The notes below the pieces were generated by a model. That model saw only the letters and a program-made list of their open reading frames with translations, made no database searches and had not been told where the DNA came from. The position numbers were made by a program, and so were the translations under genes. A DNA stretch of 64,000 bases from Planctomycetota bacterium. Its GTDB lineage: Bacteria; Planctomycetota; Phycisphaerae; UBA1845; UTPLA1. The DNA lies in assembly GCA_016235815.1 (NCBI GenBank), contig JACRIM010000017.1:1-64000 (forward strand), written 5' to 3'. This document shows positions 25,911 through 36,251 of this stretch, in pieces; positions within the stretch are counted from its first letter, which is position 1, and each line of letters begins with the position of its first letter.

Positions 25911-26468
25911 ATGACCAATGGGGAACTCAACATTCTAATCGTCGCTGAGGATGGCCCGATCGCTGCCGAGATCGCCAAGGAACTCCTCCTCGACATGCAG
26001 GCCGACCTGGCCATCGTCTCGACACTGGACGAAGCCCGTTCGATCGTGGCAGAAAGCAACTTCGACGTCATTCTTACGGCAGGCTCGCTGGTCGATGGTG
26101 AAGGCGTCTCACTCGCCGCCGACGTCGATGTAACGGCTCCGGTGATTGTGTTTTTGAATCACGCGACGGACACCGAACAGGCCCTCGATCTCATTCGCCG
26201 GGGCGCGGCCGACGTGTTGCCCCATCCGCTGGACATGAATTGCGTCATCGAATCAGCCCGTCGTGTCGGCGGCAATCATAAGGTCGCTCGCACCTCGGCC
26301 CGCCGGACGAAGCGACTTCGCACGATGACGTCACGCCTGGTGCGTGATCGGCGCGAGCTTCGACGCCGAGTCGATCTCATCTGCCGCGACCTTGTCTCGG
26401 CGTACCAGCGGCTGGCTGAGAAAGTCGTGGATGTCCGTCAGGGCGTAAGCGGCGCCGAGTCGAACTGA
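25911..26468 (+). CDS. Degenerate receiver-domain protein with coiled C-terminus
   Basis: 185 residues from ATG 25911 with AAGGAAG upstream. The N-terminal ~120 residues follow a receiver fold (NILIVAEDGP, then VIVFLNHATDTEQALDLIRRGAAD). The phosphoacceptor position reads DVILTAGSL, with Ala where Asp should be, and the conserved KP is HP (VLPHPLD). It therefore probably cannot be phosphorylated in the usual way. The C-terminus is basic and helical (RRELRRRVDLICRDLVSAYQ). It is likely a phosphorylation-independent partner of the preceding kinase. Confidence 0.75.
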   Translation: MTNGELNILIVAEDGPIAAEIAKELLLDMQADLAIVSTLDEARSIVAESNFDVILTAGSLVDGEGVSLAADVDVTAPVIVFLNHATDTEQALDLIRRGAADVLPHPLDMNCVIESARRVGGNHKVARTSARRTKRLRTMTSRLVRDRRELRRRVDLICRDLVSAYQRLAEKVVDVRQGVSGAESN

Positions 26469-26479
26469 GCCGGTCCGCG

Positions 26480-26965
26480 TTACGGGTGCAGGAAACTCAA
26501 ATGTAGTTCCGCGTGGCGCAGGTTGATTGCCACGCGTTCATCTTTCGGCATGGGGCCCCATGCCGGGCTGTCGTACTTCGCGACCTCGCTGCTTTTGAGT
26601 CGATTCAGGGCTGCACGAAGCCGCGCTGCGCCCTCGTCGGTGCTTAGCGCCTCGATTCCGAACGTGCCGTGTTCGGTCTTGGGAATCTTCACGCCGGCTT
26701 GCATTCCGCCCTTGAGGATTTTCTTTTTCATCAGCCGCAGAATCCAACGGATGAAAAACGGCGGCGGGCCCAGCGGGAATCCGTCGTAGGCGTAGTTGAT
26801 CCACGATGCGACGTGCCCCATCGCCTGGCCTGCGGTCCAGTTTCCGGTGCAGCGCAGCGTCCCCGCTCGATCCGATGCGACGATGCGATCAACATCCGCC
26901 AACACGGACTCCAGTGTGGGAAAGTGGAGTTTGCGACGATCGGTCTGGTTTTTTGTGTCAATCAA
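26480..26965 (-). CDS. DUF1569 / DinB-like four-helix protein
   Basis: 161 residues. The start is TTG 26965, supported by GAGGAG seven to eight bases upstream. The pattern NWTAGQAMGHVASWINY, and the final LRHAELHLSFLHP, fit the DinB-superfamily DUF1569 proteins, where three histidines usually bind a metal. Its biochemical role is unknown; related proteins include thiol-transferase-like enzymes. The gap to the next upstream gene on the same strand is 33 bases, so the two may be cotranscribed. Confidence 0.7.
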   Translation of the reverse strand: MIDTKNQTDRRKLHFPTLESVLADVDRIVASDRAGTLRCTGNWTAGQAMGHVASWINYAYDGFPLGPPPFFIRWILRLMKKKILKGGMQAGVKIPKTEHGTFGIEALSTDEGAARLRAALNRLKSSEVAKYDSPAWGPMPKDERVAINLRHAELHLSFLHP

Positions 26966-26998
26966 GGTGCGACTCCTCGACTTCTCATTTCGAATTGC

Positions 26999-27577
26999 TT
27001 AGGCCTTTGCTACGTTCGGTGCTTTGCCGAGGACCAGTACAATCCCCGCAGCGGCGGCCAGCCCTCCGACGGTTTGGTCGACCATCTGCGCCATGGCGTA
27101 TGACGACGGGAACTCGTACCAATTCCAGTAGGAAACATCGATCGACATCCATGCAAAAAAGCCCAGCGCCGCGCCGAGCAACATTCGTTTGCCCCGGCTT
27201 CCATTGATCCGCGCAAGAATGACGGCGAGGATGATCGACGCGAGTGTGTTGCTCCCCCATTCGGTAATGAGTTGCCTGGGCGACATCGCGCTACCTGGAC
27301 CCGGATCGAAGATCAAAATTCCATGCGGGCCCTTCTTGATTTTTTCCTCCCATGTCTTCATTCCAGCATCCGAGCGGTCATTCATGCCCGGAATAAAGTA
27401 CATGCCGGGAGTGGTGATGGCCACCTTCATTTGGGGAAGCAGGATTGCCTCCGCTGCATCGGGCATGCTCTTGAAGCCGGCCTCGCCGAGTGGCGTGGCC
27501 ATGTGTGAAATGGCGCCCCAGAGGAACATGGCGATGCCGCCAACGATACCCGCGATGATGATCTTCCCGGTGCTCAT
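26999..27577 (-). CDS. Small integral membrane protein of unknown function
   Basis: 192 residues from ATG 27577, chosen for GGAG seven bases upstream. The first segment (KIIIAGIVGGIAMFLWGAIS) is a membrane helix. A ~70-residue soluble loop follows, then about three more helices (NTLASIILAVILA, MLLGAALGFFAWMS, VGGLAAAAGIVLVLG). This matches a conserved but uncharacterised bacterial family that I cannot name with confidence. Confidence 0.65.
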   Translation of the reverse strand: MSTGKIIIAGIVGGIAMFLWGAISHMATPLGEAGFKSMPDAAEAILLPQMKVAITTPGMYFIPGMNDRSDAGMKTWEEKIKKGPHGILIFDPGPGSAMSPRQLITEWGSNTLASIILAVILARINGSRGKRMLLGAALGFFAWMSIDVSYWNWYEFPSSYAMAQMVDQTVGGLAAAAGIVLVLGKAPNVAKA

Positions 27578-27709
27578 GGTGGTGCTCCAAGAATGGAAAC
27601 CCGCATCATAGGCACTGCGCGAGAATTCACGCGGCCGATGATGCATCACGAGAGGGACTCTAAGCCCCCGTGGTCGCCATGTCACCAGGAAAGCAGGGGA
27701 TATTCTTCT

Positions 27710-28465
27710 CTATTGGGCCGCTTCAGATGTCGCCCGCCGGATTGGCAATGGAATCAGCATCGGTACCCGCTTTCGATAGGACGCATAGTCGCTCCCGTGG
27801 ATTTCGAGGAGGTTCCGCTCCTCCAGTCGAATCGCAATGAGGATGTAAACCGTCATGGCCGCCGAAAACAGCAGGTGCCCGGCGGTCATCGTCGGCGTGG
27901 CCCAGAAGGTCGCTATCCAACCGACATAAAGCGGATGGCGAACGTGCCGGTAGAACATGGGAACTTTGAACGGGAGATGCGTGTGCGGTCGCCCGAGCAG
28001 GTAGAGCGTCACCTGTCTCATTCCGAACAGCTCGAAGTGATTGAGTAACAGCGTGGAGACGAAGACCAAGGCCCAGCCGAAAATGAACAGCCCCCACACG
28101 GCGTTGCGAATCGGGCCGGACTCGATGTTCCACACGATGCCGGTCATGGGCCGCCATTGCCAGAACAAGAGCGCGAGCACGATGTTCGTCGCAAAGACAT
28201 ACGTGCTTCGTTCGATCGGTTGGGGGACGATCTTCGTCCACCAACGCTTGAACGTCGGTCGCGCCATGATGCTGTGTTGTGCACCGAAAAGAGCGATGAG
28301 CGCAAGATCGATGGCCAGCGCCATCCCGAGACTCGCCGACGGGCCGGTGTTGATGGTCCGCGGCACGACGGCATTGCCGAGGAATCCAACGGCATACACA
28401 AAAACAGCCAGAAACATCACATAGCACACGGTGCCATACGCAAAGTAGATCGCTCTTGTGAACAT
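27710..28465 (-). CDS. mddA: Methanethiol S-methyltransferase-like membrane enzyme
   Basis: 251 residues from ATG 28465; the extra upstream frame is not family-like. It closely follows the MddA pattern: an opening helix (AYGTVCYVMFLAVFVYAVGF), the AQHSIMARPTFKRWW motif, LFWQWRP, LNHFELFGMRQV and the C-terminal FYRHVRHPLYVGW SAM-binding region shared with isoprenylcysteine methyltransferases. MddA uses S-adenosylmethionine to turn methanethiol into dimethyl sulfide. The protein has about five or six membrane helices. NnrU/ICMT-type relatives are the alternative, but the match over the whole length favours MddA. Confidence 0.8.
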   Translation of the reverse strand: MFTRAIYFAYGTVCYVMFLAVFVYAVGFLGNAVVPRTINTGPSASLGMALAIDLALIALFGAQHSIMARPTFKRWWTKIVPQPIERSTYVFATNIVLALLFWQWRPMTGIVWNIESGPIRNAVWGLFIFGWALVFVSTLLLNHFELFGMRQVTLYLLGRPHTHLPFKVPMFYRHVRHPLYVGWIATFWATPTMTAGHLLFSAAMTVYILIAIRLEERNLLEIHGSDYASYRKRVPMLIPLPIRRATSEAAQ

Positions 28466-28622
28466 CTCAGTACCATTGAATTGCGAGGTGAACAGGTCCA
28501 CCAACGTACGATATAAAAGGGCTGGATGGCAAACGATCCTTGGAATTTTTTTACGCCAATGCTGTTCACCCGCACTTTTGCTCAAATAACAGGGTTCCGC
28601 GGAGGGCGGCCGGTGCATGGAA

Positions 28623-29273
28623 TCAAAGGTGGCGAACGACAACCTCGGCCGGGAAACGCACCTTCGGCAAGGTCGCGTACTTGTCATCCGCGGCGCGATA
28701 CCCTGCCGCGCAGGCCACGACTGTTGCAAACGGCGAACTGCTCAAGCCCAATACCTCGTCGTAGTTCTTCCGCTCGATTCCCTCCATCGGACAGGTGTCC
28801 ACGCCGACCATCGCCGCGGCCGTCATGAAGTTGCCGAGCGCGATATAGACTTGTAGTGATGCCCATTGATGAATGTCGAACCCGGTAGGTGGGGGAACCA
28901 ACTGGCTCATCATCATGCCCTTGAACTTGCCGAGCGTGTCCACGGCGACGCTGCGGACTTCCGCCGTTCGCCGTACATAGGCATCCACGTCGGTCTCGGT
29001 CAGCGTTCGGCGGGCGGTGAACACCACAAAGTGCGAGCAGTCGGCCGACTGCGTCTGTCGCCACGAGATCGGCACGAGCTTTTCCTTCATCGCCTGATCC
29101 GTGATGACGAGGAACTGCCACGGCTGCAATCCGTACGACGACGGCGTGAGCACGAGGGCCTGCTCCAGCGCCTTCCATGTGTCGGCGGGTATCTTCTTTG
29201 CGGGGTCGAACTTCTTCGTGGCGTAGCGCCAATTGAGTTGATGAACAAGCTGGTCGGGTGATGCGGTTGGCAC
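28623..29273 (-). CDS. NAD(P)H nitroreductase family protein
   Basis: 216 residues from GTG 29273 (GGAG about eight bases upstream). An upstream ATG at 29360 would add 29 residues unlike the family. Motifs: LNWRYATKKFDP (FMN phosphate contacts), TPSSYGLQPWQF, and MVGVDTCPMEGI near the dimer interface, as in NfsB/YdgI-type flavoproteins. They reduce nitro compounds, quinones or flavins with NAD(P)H in the cytoplasm. No operon partner explains the substrate. Confidence 0.88.
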   Translation of the reverse strand: MPTASPDQLVHQLNWRYATKKFDPAKKIPADTWKALEQALVLTPSSYGLQPWQFLVITDQAMKEKLVPISWRQTQSADCSHFVVFTARRTLTETDVDAYVRRTAEVRSVAVDTLGKFKGMMMSQLVPPPTGFDIHQWASLQVYIALGNFMTAAAMVGVDTCPMEGIERKNYDEVLGLSSSPFATVVACAAGYRAADDKYATLPKVRFPAEVVVRHL

Positions 29274-29419
29274 CGTGGGTCTCCGGGTAATTTGAATCGG
29301 TTGGGCGAGCGCCCGTCGCCCGCTGATCGGGCATTGTAGCGCGACGATGGAAAAACGCATTTTACCCGGTCGCCGAAGCGGTACTGGCTGAGAGGCTCGG
29401 TCGAACGCCCCGAGCGCGG

Positions 29420-30238
29420 TTACGAGCTAATTCGCATCGCTGTGATGCGCAAGCCCCCATCGATAATCCGCAAGCCCGCGACTGTATCGCCCTTCATCTC
29501 AAACGCGATCTCGACGGCCGGTGCGCCTGTCGGGTGAAAAACGTTGTTGCCTTTGTGCAGCAACTGGCGCGGCGCGCCGGATGGTCCTCGCTGAATCGAT
29601 AGTCCGCCGAGCTTTGAGCGTGCGATGGTCAGCCGCTCATCCCTCGAAGCGCCGAACGAATAGTCGCCGATGCACAAGGCCTTCGACTCTTCCGACAGTG
29701 GTTGATTGATCTGGCCGATGTCCGCGTCGCCGAGCGACTTCAGATACTCCAGGACGGGTTTCGCCTTATTGCCGCCGGCCTCGGCGTGTGCGAGCAATGT
29801 GATTCCGTGCGGGCCATGCGTCCGTTGAATGCCGGGATTGCTCTCCACGTAGGCCTTCACGACTTCAAGATTTCCGAGCATCGCAAACGTGAAGATGTCG
29901 GGCCGCGCACCATGCTTAATGAGCAGCGCGGCAATCTCACGATTGCCCACGTGGCTGGCCGCGCCGATCGCCGTTTCCCAGTCGCCGAAACCCCAGTCCC
30001 ATGTGGCCTTGGCCAGGGCCGGGCGCGCGGCGAGAAGCTCGCGCACGCGGTCGATTTTTCCGTGGGAAACTCCAACCATCTCCCTCACAACCTCAGGCTC
30101 CTGCGCTGGAAAGCCGGCGTAACGGCCGGCCTCTCCGAGCGACGCGGGACTTGGGCCATCGGCAAACAGTGAAGGAGTCTTCAATGCGGCAAACCCGGCC
30201 GAAGCCGTGGCCAGCAGGCGGCGACGCGAAAGTATCAT
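29420..30238 (-). CDS. Tat-exported ankyrin-repeat protein
   Basis: 272 residues. The N-terminus (MILSRRRLLATASAGFAAL) is a twin-arginine signal peptide. The middle holds about three degenerate ankyrin repeats (KIDRVRELLAARPALA, ETAIGAASHVGNREIAALLI, GNLEVVKAYVESNPG). A C-terminal ~70-residue beta-rich region (LSIQRGPSGAPRQLLHKG, NVFHPTGAPAVEIAFE) resembles beta-sandwich modules seen in hydrolase partners. It is probably periplasmic and protein-binding. No ATP or metal motif is visible. Confidence 0.75.
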   Translation of the reverse strand: MILSRRRLLATASAGFAALKTPSLFADGPSPASLGEAGRYAGFPAQEPEVVREMVGVSHGKIDRVRELLAARPALAKATWDWGFGDWETAIGAASHVGNREIAALLIKHGARPDIFTFAMLGNLEVVKAYVESNPGIQRTHGPHGITLLAHAEAGGNKAKPVLEYLKSLGDADIGQINQPLSEESKALCIGDYSFGASRDERLTIARSKLGGLSIQRGPSGAPRQLLHKGNNVFHPTGAPAVEIAFEMKGDTVAGLRIIDGGLRITAMRISS

Positions 30239-30380
30239 GACGATTCTCCGGAAGTAGAGTGTGGCTCAAAGGGAAATAACGAGCGATGGGCAGTAATGTC
30301 ACGAGTCGTTACGGACTTGGGCGTTGACGTCGAAGACCCGTGGCTTGGGCCGACGCTGCGGAGTGGGTTCGACCATCCGG

Positions 30381-30395
30381 TAGAATGCCGGGATG
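30381..30395 (+). promoter_or_regulatory. Candidate -10 box six bases from start of the membrane-protein gene
   Basis: TAGAAT at 30381-30386, then six bases (GCCGGG), then ATG 30393. No -35 match is convincing and no Shine-Dalgarno is present. It fits the leaderless spacing seen at arsR, argR and the ATPase gene but is the weakest of the set. Confidence 0.35.
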
Positions 30396-32228
30396 CTGAC
30401 CCCGGAGCAGCCGAAATCCCAATTCTTGACTCCGCGGCCTTCGGGTCGGCAGCGTGCGTTGACGGTGGTCGCGATTGGTTCACTTGCCGTTTTGTTTTTT
30501 ACCTGTGCTTGGCAGCGCGTCTGGGGAACTGATTTCTGGTGGCAATTCGCGACCGGCCGTCACATTGCCGAACATGGAATTCCCCGCCTTGATCCGTTTT
30601 CCTACAGCAGCGAAACGCCTCGGCCGTGGATCGAATTGCGCTGGCTGTATTGCCTTGCTTTGTACGAGGGCATCTTGCATTGGGGGCTGACGGCGGTACT
30701 CGCGATCAAGGCGGCGGTGCTGGCTGGTGCGTTTGCCCTGGTTGTGCATTGCATACGCCCCCAACGTTGGTCGGCGCTCATGGTGGCGCCGATTTTCTTT
30801 GCAATTTTGACGGCCCGGGGCCGGCTTTTTCTTCGGCCGGAAGTTATCAGCATCGTCTTGTTTGCCGTCTATCTTCGCCTTCTCGTTGGCTATCGTGATG
30901 GGGGAGGGCGCTGGATCTGGGCCATTCCATTTCTGCAACTACTCTGGGTGAACAGCCACACCGTGTTCATCATGGGGCCTGTGATCGTCGCACTTGCGGC
31001 GCTTTCGGATGCGATTGCGTTGATCCGGCGAAATCGAATGGCGGCGGACGATTTTCAACGTCGCCTAGCACGATTGCGCGAGTTGATCGTCCTGACGATG
31101 TTCACGGGTATTGCATGCATGGCGAATCCGTATGGCTGGGAGGGCGTTCTGTTTCCGTTTCAGCTTTTTCGACAGATCAGCGGCACGGCGTTCAAGGAGT
31201 TCATCTCCGAGTTCGGGGGCGTCTATAACTCGCCGCACTCCTTCATGTCCGTTTGGGCCTTTGATGCCCTTCTTGGGATGTCGGTGGTCTCTCTGTTGGC
31301 GAACCTTCGCCGGCTCGATGGATTCTTAACGCTTCTAACGATGGCGATGGCGTATCTCTCCATTCTCGCCGTGCGCAATCTGCCATTCTTCGCGATGGTG
31401 AGCGTACCGTTCATCGCTTGGAACATTCACGAATCGGCGCTGGCTCAAGCACCGCGTGTTCAGTCCCTGCTGAAACGCATGACGCCGCCCGTCTGTCTTG
31501 TGGTCATTGCCGCGTCGTGTTGGTACAGCCGGCAACTGGCCACGGACCGGCAGTTCCTCGGGATTATCAGCAGCGTGCAGTGCGGCGCGGGTTATGCGTT
31601 TCCCGAATACCCCATCGAGGCGGAGCGATTCTTGCGGGAGGCCAACGTTCCGAAGCCAATTTTCAACACACTGGCGGAGGGTTCGTTTCTGCTCGCTCAG
31701 GGGCACAAGGTTTTCATTGACCCGCGCCTGGAGGTTTACGGCGAGACGTTCTTTTCCCGACAGATTGACATGTTGCAAAACCGTGATTCGCTGGAGCGCG
31801 GCGTTGCGGAGTTTGGTGTCAGAACGATTTTCGTCGGGATCCACAGCCGGATTATCAATCACGTGGCGACGTCGCCGAACTGGAAACTTGTGTTCTTTGA
31901 CGAATGCGCGGCCGTATTTGTGCGAAGCGATTCGCTCGGTTCGCTTCGTCCGGTTGCATCCACGGCGGACTATGCGCGTGTCATCGCGGGTATTCGGGAG
32001 CGGCTCAAGTCGCCGACGCCGCTCGCCCGCCTGGGCTTTTTCGAGCGGGCAACCAACAGCATTCCGTATATGTTTTTGGCCGACTTTCTCCGCGTGATGG
32101 GCCAGCCGGGCCTTGCATTGCCCTTTATTGAGGATGCGCTCGCGGCCTACCCTGAGACGATCAACGCCGCACGTTCGCGCGACGACGTGCTCCGCATACT
32201 CCAACGTCAGGCCGCTGCAAAGCCCTGA
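30393..32228 (+). CDS. Large polytopic membrane protein, GT-C-like
   Basis: 611 residues. After a short basic N-terminus come about 9-11 membrane helices to residue ~400. Early loops read TDFWWQFATGRHIAEHG and DPFSYSSETPRPWIE, a layout seen in membrane glycosyltransferase-like proteins of planctomycetes (an Asp-containing first periplasmic loop). The C-terminal ~200 residues are soluble (FNTLAEGSFLLAQGHKVFID, RLEVYG). It might transfer lipid-linked sugars, but no catalytic motif is certain. Confidence 0.6.
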   Translation: MLTPEQPKSQFLTPRPSGRQRALTVVAIGSLAVLFFTCAWQRVWGTDFWWQFATGRHIAEHGIPRLDPFSYSSETPRPWIELRWLYCLALYEGILHWGLTAVLAIKAAVLAGAFALVVHCIRPQRWSALMVAPIFFAILTARGRLFLRPEVISIVLFAVYLRLLVGYRDGGGRWIWAIPFLQLLWVNSHTVFIMGPVIVALAALSDAIALIRRNRMAADDFQRRLARLRELIVLTMFTGIACMANPYGWEGVLFPFQLFRQISGTAFKEFISEFGGVYNSPHSFMSVWAFDALLGMSVVSLLANLRRLDGFLTLLTMAMAYLSILAVRNLPFFAMVSVPFIAWNIHESALAQAPRVQSLLKRMTPPVCLVVIAASCWYSRQLATDRQFLGIISSVQCGAGYAFPEYPIEAERFLREANVPKPIFNTLAEGSFLLAQGHKVFIDPRLEVYGETFFSRQIDMLQNRDSLERGVAEFGVRTIFVGIHSRIINHVATSPNWKLVFFDECAAVFVRSDSLGSLRPVASTADYARVIAGIRERLKSPTPLARLGFFERATNSIPYMFLADFLRVMGQPGLALPFIEDALAAYPETINAARSRDDVLRILQRQAAAKP

Positions 32229-32347
32229 GTGACGAGCTTACCGATTGGATTCTCCAACGCCTACCGAATAAACTACCGCCCTGTTTCGCACCGCGCGGTT
32301 CCTCCGTATGCCGCCGACGAACGCGAACACTCAACTGAAGGCAGACT

Positions 32348-33850
<1,503 letters not shown>

Positions 33851-33907
33851 GAGCTTCGGGCGAGCTCCTATAACCTCGTCGAAACGATGCCGCAGCTGAA
33901 TGACGTG

Positions 33908-33932
33908 TATAATGACCTGATCGTAATGGAGG
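33908..33932 (+). promoter_or_regulatory. hicBA promoter -10 and Shine-Dalgarno
   Basis: TATAAT at 33908-33913 is a consensus -10, with no strong -35. GGAGG at 33928-33932 stands seven bases before ATG 33940, so this operon has a short normal leader, unlike the leaderless regulators elsewhere in the window. Confidence 0.6.
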
Positions 33933-33939
33933 TGTTGCC

Positions 33940-34146
33940 ATGCGGTTCATCGTCAATTTAGATCGTGATGAGTCGGGAATGCTCGTCGCCGAGTGCCCCG
34001 CCATACCCGGCTGCATCTCGCAGGGTGCAACCGAGCAGGAAGCCATCGCCAACATCCGCGAAGCGATTCAGGCATGCCTTGAATCCCGCGCAGCTAACGG
34101 AATGCCGCTGACCGTTACTACTCGTGAAGTGGAGGTCACGGTCTGA
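33940..34146 (+). CDS. hicB: HicB-family antitoxin
   Basis: 68 residues of the short HicB type: an RNase H-like fold with FIVNLDRDESGMLVAECPAI and PGCISQGATEQEAIANI, with no separate DNA-binding tail. It should neutralise HicA. Its TGA overlaps the hicA start by one base (TGATG). The order hicB-hicA is the reverse of the classic E. coli operon but common elsewhere. Confidence 0.92.
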   Translation: MRFIVNLDRDESGMLVAECPAIPGCISQGATEQEAIANIREAIQACLESRAANGMPLTVTTREVEVTV

Positions 34147-34367
34147 TGCCTCGCCTCCCGGTCGTCTCGGGGGCCGAAGCGGTGAAAGCCTTCCAAAGCG
34201 CGGGCTGGCGCGTGGATCGGCAACGTGGCAGCCACGTCGTCATGCTCAAGTCAGGGCATGTGGCAAGCTTGTCAATTCCGCAGCACAAGGAACTCGCACC
34301 GGGGACATTGCGATCGTTGATTCGCATCGCCGGGCTGACGGTGGAAGAGTTTGTGAGCCTTTTGTAA
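34146..34367 (+). CDS. hicA: HicA-family mRNA interferase toxin
   Basis: 73 residues with a double-stranded-RNA-binding-like fold: VVSGAEAVKAFQSAGW, then RQRGSHVVM with His30 as the catalytic histidine, and IPQHKELAPGTLRSLIR. HicA cleaves mRNA when free of HicB. All core residues are intact, so the pair looks functional. Confidence 0.93.
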   Translation: MPRLPVVSGAEAVKAFQSAGWRVDRQRGSHVVMLKSGHVASLSIPQHKELAPGTLRSLIRIAGLTVEEFVSLL

Positions 34368-34395
34368 TACAAGCGGATGATAGAGATTGTTATCC

Positions 34396-35697
34396 CTAAC
34401 GATCGTTCGCTTTGGCTGTGGCTGAGTTATCTAGTTGGAACTTCAGATAGCCTGAGCGTCGTTCGCCGCCCGGAGCGGAGGCGTCCTCGCCGAGGTAGAA
34501 ATCCACTTCCATTGAGCCATCGCTGCAGTCGTACATGGAATGCCAAAACGTGCGGTTCAGCCGCGCAGGCAGGCCCGCGACGCGCTGGCCGGCCGAGCTA
34601 CGGGCCTTTACGCAGGCGTTGGTCTTCTTGATGTCGTCGGTGGTACGCGTCTTTGGTGCTGCGGCGATTTGGCCTTCGAGCGCGCGGAAGCGACTAAATG
34701 AGTCGCCCGCGGAAATCTTCTTCTTACCATCGGTTTCGTATTGATGCACCGGGTGATTGGTAATCACTTGCGGCGCGCCCTTGCCATCCGTGAGAAATCG
34801 CTCTTCAAGGTCTGTCGAATACTCGAACACGACGGATGCCCCGGTGCGGTCGCCGATGATGTAGTGGCAGGGCATCATGGAGTAATAGACCGGAGTGGTC
34901 TCAAGCAGCTTTCGCACCTCTGATACGGTCGCGCATCGATCCAGCATGAAACGTGTCAATTCGATTTCACTAAGACCCGCGCGCGGTGCTTTGCTGGGCG
35001 CGGGTTGCGACACTCCAAACGGATCGCGATTCGAGAGCAAGGCCACCGTCAGGCCCTTTTCATTGACTCCATCCAGACATCCGCCAAGGAGGTCGTAGGC
35101 GCAGACATAAAGCGATGCAAATCCTTGATCGGGATAGACCTCGATGACATAGGGGTCCGCCGTCCATGGCCGCATTCCGGGCGGCGGCTCGGTGCCTCGC
35201 ATTTCGGCATACGTCTCGGTTGAGAAATCGTAGTTGCGGCTGAGCATCGCATGGCCCGACGCGGTGTAGGCCGGCGGGTAGTAAACCACCGAACACGCCG
35301 GTGCGAGGTTCATGTTGTACCAAAGGGCCGTGGTATCGACCGGCCCGGCAACCGGTGCGCCGAAATATTCGGCGACACCTGCCGCGCGGGCGAAATGATT
35401 CGGATAGTGCTTCTTGTAAAACGTCCATCGCTTCTTGGTCTGCTCGGAGGTATCGGCCGACAACTCGAATCCATGGCGCGTCGCGGCAATCTCGGCGAGC
35501 TTCTTCCCAATGGCCTCATTTGATCCGCGCAAGGTGAGATGCCGGACGATCATGAAGTCCTTTTCGCCGCCGGCGACTTGTTTTTCGGCGAAGTGTTGTA
35601 GCGCCGATTCGGCGGTTGCGCGGGCTGTGATGCCGGTGGCGAGTAGGAGGGCGAGAACGGCAACGAGTCGTTGGTGTCGCAAGAGGCGAGTGGTCAT
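34396..35697 (-). CDS. Secreted C45-type Ntn-hydrolase (acyltransferase-like)
   Basis: 433 residues with a signal peptide (RLVAVLALLLATGITARATA). The region LAPACSVVYY contains the probable nucleophile Cys, and HAMLSRNYDFS matches the R-N-x-D-F motif of choloylglycine hydrolase / acyl-CoA:6-aminopenicillanate acyltransferase (C45) enzymes. GCLDGVNEKGLTVAL is the next conserved block. These Ntn-hydrolases cut linear amides after self-processing. Export to the periplasm is unusual enough to suggest a role on peptides or N-acyl signals, but the substrate is unknown. Confidence 0.75.
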   Translation of the reverse strand: MTTRLLRHQRLVAVLALLLATGITARATAESALQHFAEKQVAGGEKDFMIVRHLTLRGSNEAIGKKLAEIAATRHGFELSADTSEQTKKRWTFYKKHYPNHFARAAGVAEYFGAPVAGPVDTTALWYNMNLAPACSVVYYPPAYTASGHAMLSRNYDFSTETYAEMRGTEPPPGMRPWTADPYVIEVYPDQGFASLYVCAYDLLGGCLDGVNEKGLTVALLSNRDPFGVSQPAPSKAPRAGLSEIELTRFMLDRCATVSEVRKLLETTPVYYSMMPCHYIIGDRTGASVVFEYSTDLEERFLTDGKGAPQVITNHPVHQYETDGKKKISAGDSFSRFRALEGQIAAAPKTRTTDDIKKTNACVKARSSAGQRVAGLPARLNRTFWHSMYDCSDGSMEVDFYLGEDASAPGGERRSGYLKFQLDNSATAKANDR

Positions 35698-35864
35698 TGG
35701 GGGGGCTCCTTCAACGTGGGACTGAGAATGTCGACAAGGTAGAACGGTCCAGAATGGCCCTATTCACGGTGAGTGAAGGGGCTGCAAACAAGAGCAAGGG
35801 AATTAGAAGACTGTCTGGCGAAATCTATCTGGTGGGCTCAAATGCAGGGACGATCCCGTTTGCA

Positions 35865-36251
35865 CTACGTAGTCGGCTCGAAAAGCGAGAGGGTTGGGAT
35901 CGCGTTTTGCATGAGTCGGTAATGTTCGTCCCGAGTCCACACAGGAATGCCGTACATCATCGCCAGAGTCGCGATTAGCGCATCTTGGAAGGGCACGACA
36001 ATTCCTTTAGACCGCAATAGGCGAAGATTCTCGCCGAGGATTTGCCATACTGCCTCAGTCACTTCCAGATTCGTGAAGCGATCAAGGGCTTCGTTGATGC
36101 GTGTCGCGTCCACGTCTGATCGGACACCGCAAAGCAACTCGGCCCGGGTGATGCCGCACACGGCCGCTCCGTATTTGAGAAGGACTTCGCGGACCTGAAC
36201 TGAAGGCGAGCGTAGGTAGTCCACCAGGATGCTGGTGTCGACCAAGATCAT
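35865..36251 (-). CDS. vapC: VapC-type PIN-domain toxin
   Basis: 128 residues. Acidic PIN residues Asp5 (ILVDTSIL), Glu38 (TRAELL), Asp90 (PFQDALIA) and Asp108 (WTRDEHY) are all present, so it should be an active Mg-dependent ribonuclease. The start overlaps the vapB stop as ATGA. Confidence 0.93.
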   Translation of the reverse strand: MILVDTSILVDYLRSPSVQVREVLLKYGAAVCGITRAELLCGVRSDVDATRINEALDRFTNLEVTEAVWQILGENLRLLRSKGIVVPFQDALIATLAMMYGIPVWTRDEHYRLMQNAIPTLSLFEPTT

